From Acidobacteriota bacterium (GTDB lineage Bacteria > Acidobacteriota > Vicinamibacteria > Vicinamibacterales > UBA2999), in the NCBI GenBank assembly GCA_030697165.1, contig JAUYQQ010000021.1, forward strand, positions 62,001 through 126,000: DNA of 64,000 nucleotides, read 5' to 3'. Position numbers and translations under genes: made by a program. This document shows positions 8,873 through 16,330 of the stretch, piece by piece. Under the pieces are notes generated by a model that was given only the letters and a program-made list of their open reading frames with translations, was not told where the DNA came from and searched no databases. Each line of letters begins with the position of its first letter. Positions within the stretch are counted from its first letter, which is position 1.

Positions 8873-9052
8873 ACTGAGTTGTGGTTGCTGATTGTGAATG
8901 ATGGCTGGCTTGGCCCCGGTGAAGTATTGCTGAATCCCGAGACGATCAAGGGACATTCGTTCGCTTTCGCTTTCGATAAGGTCTTGTTGTTCGTTCGCTC
9001 ACTAGATGGTGGGCAGGTATTCGAGTTACAGCGAAACACGCGCCACGGTTAG
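8873..9052 (+). pseudogene. 5'-truncated coding fragment of unknown family
   Basis: The frame ELWLLIVNDGWLGPGEVLL...FDKVLLFVRSLDGGQVFEL reads like the C-terminus of a folded protein. It lacks a convincing start and begins right where the minus-strand barrel fragment ends. Its codons are AT-richer (ttg, gta, gat, ttc) than in neighbouring genes, suggesting foreign origin. The coding call rests on appearance only. Confidence 0.4.
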
Positions 9053-9118
9053 ACAGGAATTAGGCAGGAATTACTGGGAGTGTGAAGAAACGCTAGGCAA
9101 TTAGGGTATTGCGCCCGA

Positions 9119-9145
9119 TTCAAATCCGGGCGGCGCCTCCAACCT
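9119..9145 (+). repeat. 27-bp direct repeat, copy 2 (tRNA-Cys 3' end; att-like)
   Basis: Identical to 5989-6015. Here only the T-loop, the 3' T-stem strand and the acceptor strand are present; the base-paired 5' T-stem strand is absent (gcgcccga precedes). The spacing of 3130 bp between copies gives the size of a possible element or duplication. Confidence 0.6.
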
Positions 9146-9290
9146 TCGCTCTGGTTCAGGCGAAGGGTGTCCACCATAGCTCGCCGGGGAAACCTGGGCG
9201 AGCGACGGTGGACTGCAGCTGTGCTTCGAGCTACGGTTGGCAAGCCCTGTCCTTGTAGTTCGAGCTTCGGGTGGCAAGCCCTGTCGCTGC
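9146..9290 (+). repeat. Dispersed palindromic intergenic repeat, copy 3
   Basis: Carries cttcgct...gcgaagggtgtccaccatagctcg...cgagcgacggtgga followed by two tail units with ttcgagct(a/t)cggttggcaagcc-like sequence. It directly follows the second tRNA-end copy, just as copy 1 follows the first. The repeat and the tRNA end therefore form one duplicated block. Confidence 0.6.
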
Positions 9291-9349
9291 TCTTCGACGC
9301 CGGCTCCCGTAATCGGCCAGGGGGCCGGCATTGTAGACTGGGCGGTCTC

Positions 9350-11068
9350 ATGAAGTACCTGCCCAGCCAGCTCGCATTCTTCTTTACCGAGCGCGAAACC
9401 CGCACGAACCTGCGCGCACTGCTGCAGTACGTCGGCTTTCTCCTCCTCCTCGTCGCGCTCTTCACCGGGCTGTTCCACGTGATCATGGAACGCGAGGGCC
9501 AGTCGCATTCCTGGCTCTCCGGGCTCTACTGGACCGTCGTGACGATGAGCACGCTCGGGTTTGGCGACATCATCTTCCACAGCGACCTCGGCCGCCTGTT
9601 CAGCATCGTCGTCATCATTTCGGGCGTCGTGTTCCTGCTGGTGATGCTGCCGTTCCTCTTCATCCGTCTCTTCTACGCCCCGTGGCTCGAGGCGCGGATG
9701 CGGATGCGCGCGCCGCGCCAGGTCGAGAAGGGGACGCGCGATCACGTCGTCATCACCGAGTACGATGCCGTCGCCGCCGGCCTGATCGGCCGCCTCCGCG
9801 CAGCCGGTCAGTCGTACGTCGTCCTCGAACCAGACCCGGCGATCGCGGCGCAGCTGTCGGGCGATGGCATCAGCGTGATGACCGGCGAGATCGACAGCAG
9901 CGAGACCTACCGGCAGGTTCAGCTCGCGCACGCGCGCCTGCTCGTCGTGAACCGCGAAGACACCACCAATACCAACATCACCCTGACGGCCCGCGAGGTC
10001 TCGGCCCAGGTGCCGATCCTCGCCATCGTCGAAGAGCCCGATGCCGTGGACGTGCTCGAGCTGAGCGGCGCGACCTATGTGCTGCCGTTGAAGCAGCAGT
10101 TGGGCGCCTACCTCGCCAATCGGGTCGATACCGGCCGCATCGAGGCCCACGTCGTCGGAACCTACCGCTCGCTCCAGGTCGCGGAGCTGCCGGCCCGAGG
10201 CACGCCGTTCGAGGGCAAGACCGTGCGCGACACGCGCCTGCGCGAGACCACCGGCATGAGCGTGGTGGGGGTGTGGGAGCGCGGGCGCCTGAAACCAGCT
10301 TACCCGGGCACGATCGTCGCCGCGAGCAGTGTCATCGTGGTGGCCGGAGACGCCGAGCAGATCGCCCGCCTCAACGCGATCCTGCCGCCGTCTGGCGAGC
10401 AGGATCGGCCGGTCCTGGTGATCGGCGCCGGGCGTGTCGGGCAGGCGGCCGTCGAGGTGCTGCACCGCAAGGGCATCCGCACGCACGTAATGGATCGTGA
10501 CCGGCACTCGTTGGCTTACCTCGAGGGTGTCGCCGATCAGCTTACCGAGGGGGATGCGGCCGATCGCAAGATGCTCACGAAGGCCGGGCTGCTCGACGCG
10601 CCATCGGTGCTGCTCACGACCAATGACGATGCGATGAACATCTACCTGGCGGTGTACTGCCGCCGGCTGAAGGCCGATCTGCGAATCGTGAGCCGGGTGA
10701 CCCACGATCGCAACGTCGAAGCCATTCACCGTGCGGGCGCCGACTTCGTGTTGAGCTACGCGTCGCTCGGCGCCGAGGCCATCTACTCGCGCCTGCGCGG
10801 ACATGAACTGGTGATCCTTGGCGAAGGCGTAGACCTCTTTACCCGAACCGTCCCGGACGCGCTGGCGGGGAAGACCCTGAAGGACGGCGCGATTGGCTCG
10901 CTGACGGGGCTGTGCGTGATGGCGTTGCAGATCGGCGACGAGTTCACCACGGAGTTGCACTCGGAGACCGTGCTGCCCAGAGACGCGGTCCTTGTGATGA
11001 TGGGCAGCCTCGAGCAGCGCAGCGCGTTCACCGAGACGTATGGGGCCGCGCGGCCGGGGCCAGGTTAA
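9350..11068 (+). CDS. Potassium channel / RCK (TrkA-N) protein
   Basis: This 572-residue protein has a 2-TM pore module: a hydrophobic helix at about 25-45, a pore loop with selectivity filter TLGFGD at 68-73, and a second helix at about 80-105. Next come a TrkA-N NAD-binding domain (DHVVITEYDAVAAGLI), a TrkA-C-like segment, and a second Rossmann domain (VLVIGAGRVGQAAVEVL, GxGxxG) with its own C-terminal part. It is a tandem-RCK K+ channel acting at the inner membrane, gated by nucleotide or ion binding. Start ATG 9350 was chosen because the preceding sequence is dispersed repeat. A terminator hairpin follows 4 bases after the stop. Confidence 0.9.
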   Translation: MKYLPSQLAFFFTERETRTNLRALLQYVGFLLLLVALFTGLFHVIMEREGQSHSWLSGLYWTVVTMSTLGFGDIIFHSDLGRLFSIVVIISGVVFLLVMLPFLFIRLFYAPWLEARMRMRAPRQVEKGTRDHVVITEYDAVAAGLIGRLRAAGQSYVVLEPDPAIAAQLSGDGISVMTGEIDSSETYRQVQLAHARLLVVNREDTTNTNITLTAREVSAQVPILAIVEEPDAVDVLELSGATYVLPLKQQLGAYLANRVDTGRIEAHVVGTYRSLQVAELPARGTPFEGKTVRDTRLRETTGMSVVGVWERGRLKPAYPGTIVAASSVIVVAGDAEQIARLNAILPPSGEQDRPVLVIGAGRVGQAAVEVLHRKGIRTHVMDRDRHSLAYLEGVADQLTEGDAADRKMLTKAGLLDAPSVLLTTNDDAMNIYLAVYCRRLKADLRIVSRVTHDRNVEAIHRAGADFVLSYASLGAEAIYSRLRGHELVILGEGVDLFTRTVPDALAGKTLKDGAIGSLTGLCVMALQIGDEFTTELHSETVLPRDAVLVMMGSLEQRSAFTETYGAARPGPG

Positions 11069-11071
11069 ACT

Positions 11072-11096
11072 GCCAGGCTTGCGGGCCTGGCTTTAC
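11072..11096 (+). terminator. Rho-independent terminator-like hairpin
   Basis: A perfect 7-bp stem gccaggc/gcctggc with a 6-base loop, followed by a short T-containing tail (tttactt), sits 4 bases after the stop of the potassium channel gene. The remaining sequence to 11241 holds no convincing gene. Confidence 0.6.
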
Positions 11097-11241
11097 TTAG
11101 CAAAGTAGTTTGTAATGTAATCGGCGGCATGATCACGGGGCTCTGGCGCGATTTGCTCGATGCCGGCCGGTCGCTGGCCGGCCCGCCGGGCCGCGTCGGT
11201 CGAGCCGATGATTGCCGTGCGGGCCCTCTAAGACTGCGACG

Positions 11242-12126
11242 TTACCGCTTATGCGCTGCGGTGATCGTCCACAGGTGCACGTCGTAGCTCAGGCCGTACT
11301 CGTCCGGCACGCTCACGGTGCGGTCCGGCGGCCAGTCGTCGCCCATCAGGAACCGGTGCGAGACGACGCGCGCGCCGACGGGTAGCTGCTTCCAGAGATA
11401 CGGACGGATCAGCATGTTGAAGTGATCGCCCATGTACAGCAGCACCACCGTCATCTGTCCGAGGTCCGGCTGCTCGAGGGCATCGCCGAGGCGAATGTCG
11501 ATCTTGTCGGTCAGGCCGGCGGCTTTGACGTTCTCACGTGACTCGGCCACGCGCTCGGGATCCAGATCGATGCCCACCGCTCGGCGGGCGCCTGCCCTCA
11601 CGGCGGCAATGGTAATGCGCGCATCGCCGACCCCCGGCTCGTAGGTCACATCGTTGGCGGTGATGCCGGCGAGCCTCACCATTTCCGCCACCACGAAATC
11701 CGGCGTCGGCACATAGATCACGGACACGCGATCGGCCGGATCGTCAACCGTGAGATCGATGCTCAGGCGATCGCCGCCCCGGAGGGTCACGATCTTCGTG
11801 CGTGTCATCTTGGTGTAGGTATTCGGGTCCCACCTCGCAACGAGCCGATACTGATAGGTGCGGCCAGCCGCCAGCGGTGGCGTCTCCAGGATCCGGGTGG
11901 CGCCCGTGCCGGCGACCAGTGTGCCGTCGAGTTCGATCTGGGTGTCGTAGGTCGGCGGCGTGATCGTCAGCACCGCGGTGGTGGCTGCGGCCGGCGGCGC
12001 CTGCGCAAGCGGCCCGGCGCCGGCGTCGGCGCCGGGAGTCGGGAACCGGGAGTCGGGAGTCGGAAATGCCCCAGCGATGTTGGACGGTGTGGCGACGAGG
12101 AGAAGTAGGACGAGCGGGACGGTCAT
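11242..12126 (-). CDS. Exported protein: TIGR03000-like domain fused to SAM-dependent methyltransferase fold
   Basis: The 294-residue protein starts with a signal peptide (MTVPLVLLLLVATPSNIAGA) and a Pro-rich linker. A small beta domain comes next (ITPPTYDTQIELDGTLVAGTG to IVTLRGGDRLSIDLTV) that resembles TIGR03000 domains. A class-I methyltransferase core follows: DVTYEPGVGDARITIAAV (motif I, E/DxGxGxG), GIDLDPERV (motif II), IRLGDALEQPDL and VVLLYMGD. Extracytoplasmic methyltransferases of this layout have no agreed substrate. The linker codes for a degenerate copy of the gactccc tandem repeat seen between other genes, so repeat DNA became coding sequence. A 3' remnant of a paralogue lies at 7669. 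Confidence 0.8.
   Translation of the reverse strand: MTVPLVLLLLVATPSNIAGAFPTPDSRFPTPGADAGAGPLAQAPPAAATTAVLTITPPTYDTQIELDGTLVAGTGATRILETPPLAAGRTYQYRLVARWDPNTYTKMTRTKIVTLRGGDRLSIDLTVDDPADRVSVIYVPTPDFVVAEMVRLAGITANDVTYEPGVGDARITIAAVRAGARRAVGIDLDPERVAESRENVKAAGLTDKIDIRLGDALEQPDLGQMTVVLLYMGDHFNMLIRPYLWKQLPVGARVVSHRFLMGDDWPPDRTVSVPDEYGLSYDVHLWTITAAHKR
12034..12065. repeat. gactccc-type tandem repeat inside a coding sequence
   Basis: Three to four copies of gggagtcgg on the + strand, within the signal-peptide-proximal linker of the methyltransferase gene (encoding a PDSRFPTP-type stretch). The same unit forms the intergenic array at 48880-48918. Confidence 0.6.
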
Positions 12127-12181
12127 CAAGGCGTCGGTCTCCCGCGTGAATTTTAACGCAGTCCGTCAGTTGGAGCGGAGC

Positions 12182-13480
12182 CTACCGGAGTTCGAGGCGA
12201 TGCGCTCGCGAGATCTTCGTGGCGACCTCGCCCTTCACCTTGGCCTTGGCGGCAAAATCCCGCCACCGCACGACCGCGCTGCGGACCTCCTCATGGATCG
12301 CCTCGGCGCGGCCGCGCTTCAGGCCGGCGGCCTTCTCGACGGCCCTCACATCGGCCATCACGAAACCATCACGCTTGCCATTCACGGTCATCTGGTGCGT
12401 CGCCGTCCAGTTGCCTGACGGGTTGTAGCTATAGGTGATGTCGAACGCCGGTGCCAGGCTCCATCGCCCTTCACGGTCCATCAGGAACGCGATGTTCTTG
12501 ACGTGGTCGTCCTGGTTGCGGGCGACGATGTTGAACAGCATGCGGCGGAATTGTTCTTCGCGTGCGGCCATCGGCAGATCGAGTTGGCGGATCGCCAGCA
12601 GCGCCTGTTCGTACGAGTAGGCGCCGGGCTGGTTGTAGTCGAAGTGGGCGAGGGCGCCGAGCGACTGCATGTGCAGCTTGCCGCCGTCAGGCAAACGATC
12701 GAAGCGGCGCGTCATGAAATGCCGCCGGCCACTTTCCTCGAGCAACCGGCACTCTCTGATCGTGATGCCCGCCGCGCGCGCCATCAGGGAGTACGCGTAC
12801 TCGATCGCGCCATAACCCTTCGGGTCGTCCAGCTCCTTGTCCTTGTTGCCAGAGACGCCGTCAAACTTCAGCAACCAGTAGCTGAACCCCGGTCCTGCCG
12901 CGACCTGGCCAGATCGCACCTCGTGGGTCTTGCGATTCCACGCAATCACCGCCTTGGCGCGCGCCCCGCCCGCCGACGTGCCAACCTTGAGAATGTCGGC
13001 GAGTGCCTTTCGTCGACTTGCCGCCGAGAGCTGGCCCTTGAGATTGCGACGCTCCGTGAGAATGTCTGAGGCCAGTCGCACCAGGGCGTCGATGTCGATC
13101 GCCGTGGCCTTCCGCGGCTTGGGTCCCAATGCCGGCGCAAACTCGAGCGCGCCCATGCCGCGGCTGCCGGTGTAGCAGAGCCGCTCGATTGGGCTGAAGC
13201 TGTCGGGCGTGCGGCCGGTGGTCGCCAGCCAGGCATCGATTAGCGCATTGCCGAAGCGATCGGGGAGCGAATCGGCGAGCAGGCCCGGCAGGCCGTGAAA
13301 GGTCCGGCGGGGGAGTTCGGGGAACTCGTACGGGCGCGTGCTGAGCGGGAGCACGAGTGGGGCGACCTGGATGCCGCTCTCCACAAACTCAGGGGTGTAT
13401 TGAAAGGTCGCGTGGGCCCGCGTGTCGTCCATCGCGGCGGCGCCAATCGTGCGGCCCCACAGCCGAACCTCGGCAATCAC
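12182..13480 (-). CDS. hipA: HipA-type Ser/Thr kinase toxin
   Basis: A 432-residue protein with the HipA layout: an N-terminal beta subdomain with the couple motif LLADSLPDRFGNALID, a central SAGGARAKAVIAW (nucleotide-binding loop region), YWLLKFDG with the lysine, and MTRRFDR. The catalytic N-Q-D-D-H lies at about 322-326 and the metal-binding PAFDITYS at about 344-351. HipA kinases inhibit growth by phosphorylating targets such as aminoacyl-tRNA synthetases. The start is GTG and overlaps the antitoxin stop (GTGA), so the pair is co-translated with antitoxin first. All active-site motifs look intact. Confidence 0.92.
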   Translation of the reverse strand: MIAEVRLWGRTIGAAAMDDTRAHATFQYTPEFVESGIQVAPLVLPLSTRPYEFPELPRRTFHGLPGLLADSLPDRFGNALIDAWLATTGRTPDSFSPIERLCYTGSRGMGALEFAPALGPKPRKATAIDIDALVRLASDILTERRNLKGQLSAASRRKALADILKVGTSAGGARAKAVIAWNRKTHEVRSGQVAAGPGFSYWLLKFDGVSGNKDKELDDPKGYGAIEYAYSLMARAAGITIRECRLLEESGRRHFMTRRFDRLPDGGKLHMQSLGALAHFDYNQPGAYSYEQALLAIRQLDLPMAAREEQFRRMLFNIVARNQDDHVKNIAFLMDREGRWSLAPAFDITYSYNPSGNWTATHQMTVNGKRDGFVMADVRAVEKAAGLKRGRAEAIHEEVRSAVVRWRDFAAKAKVKGEVATKISRAHRLELR

Positions 13481-13833
13481 GCCTCATCTCCCCAGGTCCA
13501 CTTGCGCGTCTTGGCAGCGGCCGGCAGACGCGGCTTCGACGCGCGCCGGCGTTCGCGGCCAGCCCGCTTCAACTGTTCCACCGGCCCGGGCGTGGCCACC
13601 GGCACCAGGGCATCGAGCCGGTCGACCAAGCCCAGCACCCGGCAGACGCGGACCAGGGCCGATAGCCGTGTGGCCACCTCGCCCGATTCCAGCCGTTCAA
13701 TCGTGCGCTTGGAGACGCCCGCCTCTTGCGCCAGCGTGGCCTGGGTCAGGTTATGGGCGAGGCGGAGAGCGGCCAGTCGGGTGCCAAGCTCACGAAGGAC
13801 GGCCTCGTCTGAGAGGACACTAGATATCTTCAT
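13477..13833 (-). CDS. hipB: HipB-type antitoxin (XRE helix-turn-helix)
   Basis: This 118-residue protein has a Cro/CI-type helix-turn-helix (LAALRLAHNLTQATLAQEAG, then SKRTIERLESGE) and a basic C-terminal tail (RRRASKPRLPAAAKTRKW) that likely contacts HipA or DNA. The ATG start is followed by a short N-terminal arm (ISSVLSDEAVLRELG). It lies immediately upstream of hipA with a 4-base overlap. An inverted repeat just upstream is a candidate operator for autorepression, as known for hipBA modules. Confidence 0.9.
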   Translation of the reverse strand: MKISSVLSDEAVLRELGTRLAALRLAHNLTQATLAQEAGVSKRTIERLESGEVATRLSALVRVCRVLGLVDRLDALVPVATPGPVEQLKRAGRERRRASKPRLPAAAKTRKWTWGDEA

Positions 13834-13837
13834 AACT

Positions 13838-13872
13838 CGCCATATACGTCGAACTATACCACAATATAGGCG
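13838..13872. promoter_or_regulatory. Candidate hipBA operator
   Basis: Imperfect inverted repeat cgccatata ... tataggcg, spaced about 18 bases, begins 5 bases before the hipB ATG. The segment is AT-richer than its surroundings. Placement and symmetry fit a HipB autorepression site; this is inference. Confidence 0.4.
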
Positions 13873-13904
13873 ATAGTCGTCAGAAATGGCGAATTACGTG
13901 AAAT

Positions 13905-16061
13905 CTATTTCGCGCAGGTCTTCCCGAGGTTCTCCCGGATGATCGCCAGGTCGAGACCGTCGGTCTTGCCGTCCAGGTTGAAGTCGTACCAGCTGGACCC
14001 GCCGCTCGCGCCAGCGGTGTAGTACTGCCACTGCCGCCGGTCCGCATCGTCAACCACGCCGTCCATGTTGCCATCGCCAGGGCAGGACGGACGCGCAGAC
14101 CCTAACACCGCCTGCAGCTCGGCATTGAGCGCATTGAAGTTCTGCTGCTGGATCGGCGTGAGCTCTTGCTTCAAGAGATTGCTGTCCGCGGTGTCCAGTT
14201 TCGGTCGCGGCGCTCGCTCGTCGATCGCGTAGAACTCGGTGGAGGTGGCTGTGCCTACGCAGCTATTGGAAGCCGCGTCGTAGGGCCGGCCCATGTTGCT
14301 CACGAGCTTGAAGTGCTCGTTGCGCAGGGCCACCGACGTAAGCGGCTGGATCGTGTAGGTGGGCTGGCCGCGCGAGGCGCGCCACACGTTCACGTCGCAG
14401 CAATGGGTCAGGCCGCCCTGCGGGATGCCGGTGGTCAAAGGATCGGTCGCACCGGCGCCCCACCAGATGCCGCCATTGTCCTCGCACACGCCCTTGGTGA
14501 CGGGAATCTGCGTACAGGTCGAGGAGATCTGACACGGCCCGTTCATCGCGCCGTTGGCCTGCACGTTGACGCCCACCTGGGTGAAGTTCGTTGTGCGCAG
14601 GCTGCCCTGGGCAGGATTGGTGAGATACGGCAGCATCGACACGGCATCGAGCGGATGCGTCACGGTGCCCGGGACGTCCACGCCGCCGATCTCGCCGAAC
14701 AATCGGAACAGATCCACGACGTTGACCATGTGGGCGACGGTGCGATCCGGCTGCCGCACGAGCGGCCCGGCCGCGATCAGCGGCACCCAGACACCTGTCT
14801 GGTAGGCCGTGCCCTTGGCGCGAGGCGGGTCGAACGGAGGCTTGACGGTGCTGCCGAGCGAGCCGTTGTCGCCGACGATGACGATCATGGTGTCGGATTG
14901 GGCGGGGTCATACGTCAGCTGGCCGTTGGGGCCCGATCGCGCGATCCCCGTCTCGATCAGCAGGCGTCCGATCTCGGTGTCCATCGCCTCGACCATCTGG
15001 TTCATCAGGATGCGCTGCTGATTGACGTTGCCGCAGTCGAGTCCGCTCGTGGCCGCGGCGCCGGAGGCCAGCAGGGCCGCGGGAGGCTGCATCAATGGCG
15101 TGTGCGCCGACGAGAAGCTGACCGTCGTCATCCAGGGCGACTGCTTCGGCTGCCGCTTGATCCACTCGATCGCGCCGTTCACGACCACCGTGCCGCGGAA
15201 GGTGCGGGCTCGCGTATCGGTCGACGGCAGCCGTTCAACACGGCCGCTCTCGTAATTGATCGTGTACGGCGACACGTAGTGCCCGTTCTTCGTGGCGAAG
15301 TCGACGTACGCCGGTGTCGGGGCCGTGCACGATCTGCCGGGATCGAAAATGCCACCACGGTCGCGGCAGGTGCGACCGGGAGGAATGCCCGGCACGGTCG
15401 TCGTCATCTGTTCGCACCCGCTGCTCGCCGAGTAGCAGGCGCCGGCGTCAGCGCCGCCATCGGCCGCGGCCGGCACGAACCCGCACGAGTAGGACTTGCC
15501 GGCGGCAGCGACGCCGCCCGCCGTGGTGTCGATCGACCCGGGATCGCCGCTCTCGTCGAGCGGGCCCTCGTAGCGGTGCCAGCCAAGTGACAGCGGCATG
15601 GCATCGCGGAAGGGATTGTTGCCCTGCAGCCCCACGTGGAACTTGCCGAACAGCGCGCTTCGATAGTCCTTTTTCAGCAGCCGCGGCACTGTCATTTCGT
15701 GAGGATTCAGCTGCGAGTTAGCGAGATCGTCGGGACCGAGCGCGCCCTGGACATTCGTGCGCAACGGATAGCGGCCGGTGAAGAACGAAGCGCGGCTCGT
15801 TGAACACGCGGGCATTGCCCACGCGTTACCGAAGCGAACGCCGGCGCGGCCAATCTGATCGATGGTCGGCGTGCGTGGCAGCGTGTCGTCGCCATAACCG
15901 AACGCCTTGAGCTGATCGATGCCGACGTCGTCCATCACGATGAAGAGGATGTTGGGTCGACCAGCCGGCGCCTGGCGCTCGGCTGTTTGCGGGTGGGTTT
16001 GCGCGGCGAGCATCGCCGCGGCGAGACAGGTGAGGAACAACTTCAGCCGTCGAATTTCCAT
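13905..16061 (-). CDS. Secreted sulfatase with C-terminal type I dockerin
   Basis: The 718-residue protein has a signal peptide (MEIRRLKLFLTCLAAAMLAAQ) and a type I sulfatase core. Seen are NILFIVMDDVG with metal-binding Asp44-Asp45, CSTSR at 86-90 (C-x-[STA]-x-R, the formylglycine-forming signature), GKFHVG, and the C-proximal GDNGS with metal Asp-Asn. Several Cys-rich inserts in the middle and near 540-590 may form disulfides. The last ~60 residues hold two calcium-loop/helix repeats (DGNMDGVVDDAD and DFNLDGKTDGLD), the pattern of a type I dockerin. Start ATG 16061 is preferred over the upstream in-frame GTG because it begins the signal peptide. Substrate unknown. No cohesin gene lies in the window. 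Confidence 0.9.
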   Translation of the reverse strand: MEIRRLKLFLTCLAAAMLAAQTHPQTAERQAPAGRPNILFIVMDDVGIDQLKAFGYGDDTLPRTPTIDQIGRAGVRFGNAWAMPACSTSRASFFTGRYPLRTNVQGALGPDDLANSQLNPHEMTVPRLLKKDYRSALFGKFHVGLQGNNPFRDAMPLSLGWHRYEGPLDESGDPGSIDTTAGGVAAAGKSYSCGFVPAAADGGADAGACYSASSGCEQMTTTVPGIPPGRTCRDRGGIFDPGRSCTAPTPAYVDFATKNGHYVSPYTINYESGRVERLPSTDTRARTFRGTVVVNGAIEWIKRQPKQSPWMTTVSFSSAHTPLMQPPAALLASGAAATSGLDCGNVNQQRILMNQMVEAMDTEIGRLLIETGIARSGPNGQLTYDPAQSDTMIVIVGDNGSLGSTVKPPFDPPRAKGTAYQTGVWVPLIAAGPLVRQPDRTVAHMVNVVDLFRLFGEIGGVDVPGTVTHPLDAVSMLPYLTNPAQGSLRTTNFTQVGVNVQANGAMNGPCQISSTCTQIPVTKGVCEDNGGIWWGAGATDPLTTGIPQGGLTHCCDVNVWRASRGQPTYTIQPLTSVALRNEHFKLVSNMGRPYDAASNSCVGTATSTEFYAIDERAPRPKLDTADSNLLKQELTPIQQQNFNALNAELQAVLGSARPSCPGDGNMDGVVDDADRRQWQYYTAGASGGSSWYDFNLDGKTDGLDLAIIRENLGKTCAK

Positions 16062-16182
16062 ATGTCTCACTTTGTGGTGCTGTTCTGGGAATTGCAAGGT
16101 CCACATCCCCCTAGCTCATCGGCTTCTTGGCGGCTCGGCTATTGGCATCGAAGATGCACTGCTGAACAACAAGGAGAGCGCG

Positions 16183-16329
16183 ATGAACCTGATAGTGCTG
16201 TTGATTATTCTGTTGTTGGTGTTTGGCGGCGGTGGCTTCTACCTGGGTGGGCCGGCCATCGGCGGCAGCCTGGGCGGCATCATCCTGCTGATCCTCATCA
16301 TCATGCTGGTCACGGGCAAGCGGCTCTGA
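16183..16329 (+). CDS. Small hydrophobic membrane protein (DUF3309-like)
   Basis: This 48-residue protein has a good ribosome-binding site (aaggaga, 5-6 bases before ATG). It consists of two hydrophobic segments (NLIVLLIILLLVF and IILLILIIMLVTG) separated by a Gly-rich turn (GGGGFYLGGPAIGGSLGG), the shape of DUF3309-type peptides. Function unknown. It stops 1 base before the stop of the convergent M42 gene. It is too short for many gene callers, but the RBS and composition make it convincing. Confidence 0.7.
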   Translation: MNLIVLLIILLLVFGGGGFYLGGPAIGGSLGGIILLILIIMLVTGKRL

Positions 16330-16330
16330 C

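Noticed and set aside
9060-9145. Second tRNA gene
   Set aside because: Only the last ~23 bases of the tRNA match; the 5' T-stem strand is already lost.
9101-10960. 619-codon antisense frame opposite the potassium channel
   Set aside because: His/Arg-rich shadow composition; the sense strand has a full, well-ordered channel with motifs.
11126-11231. Short ATG frame (~34 codons) in the gap after the potassium channel
   Set aside because: No RBS, no recognisable family, Pro/Arg/Gly-rich composition; likely chance.
14166-15590. 474-codon frame opposite the sulfatase
   Set aside because: No domain, compositionally biased; the sulfatase frame has intact catalytic signature and dockerin.
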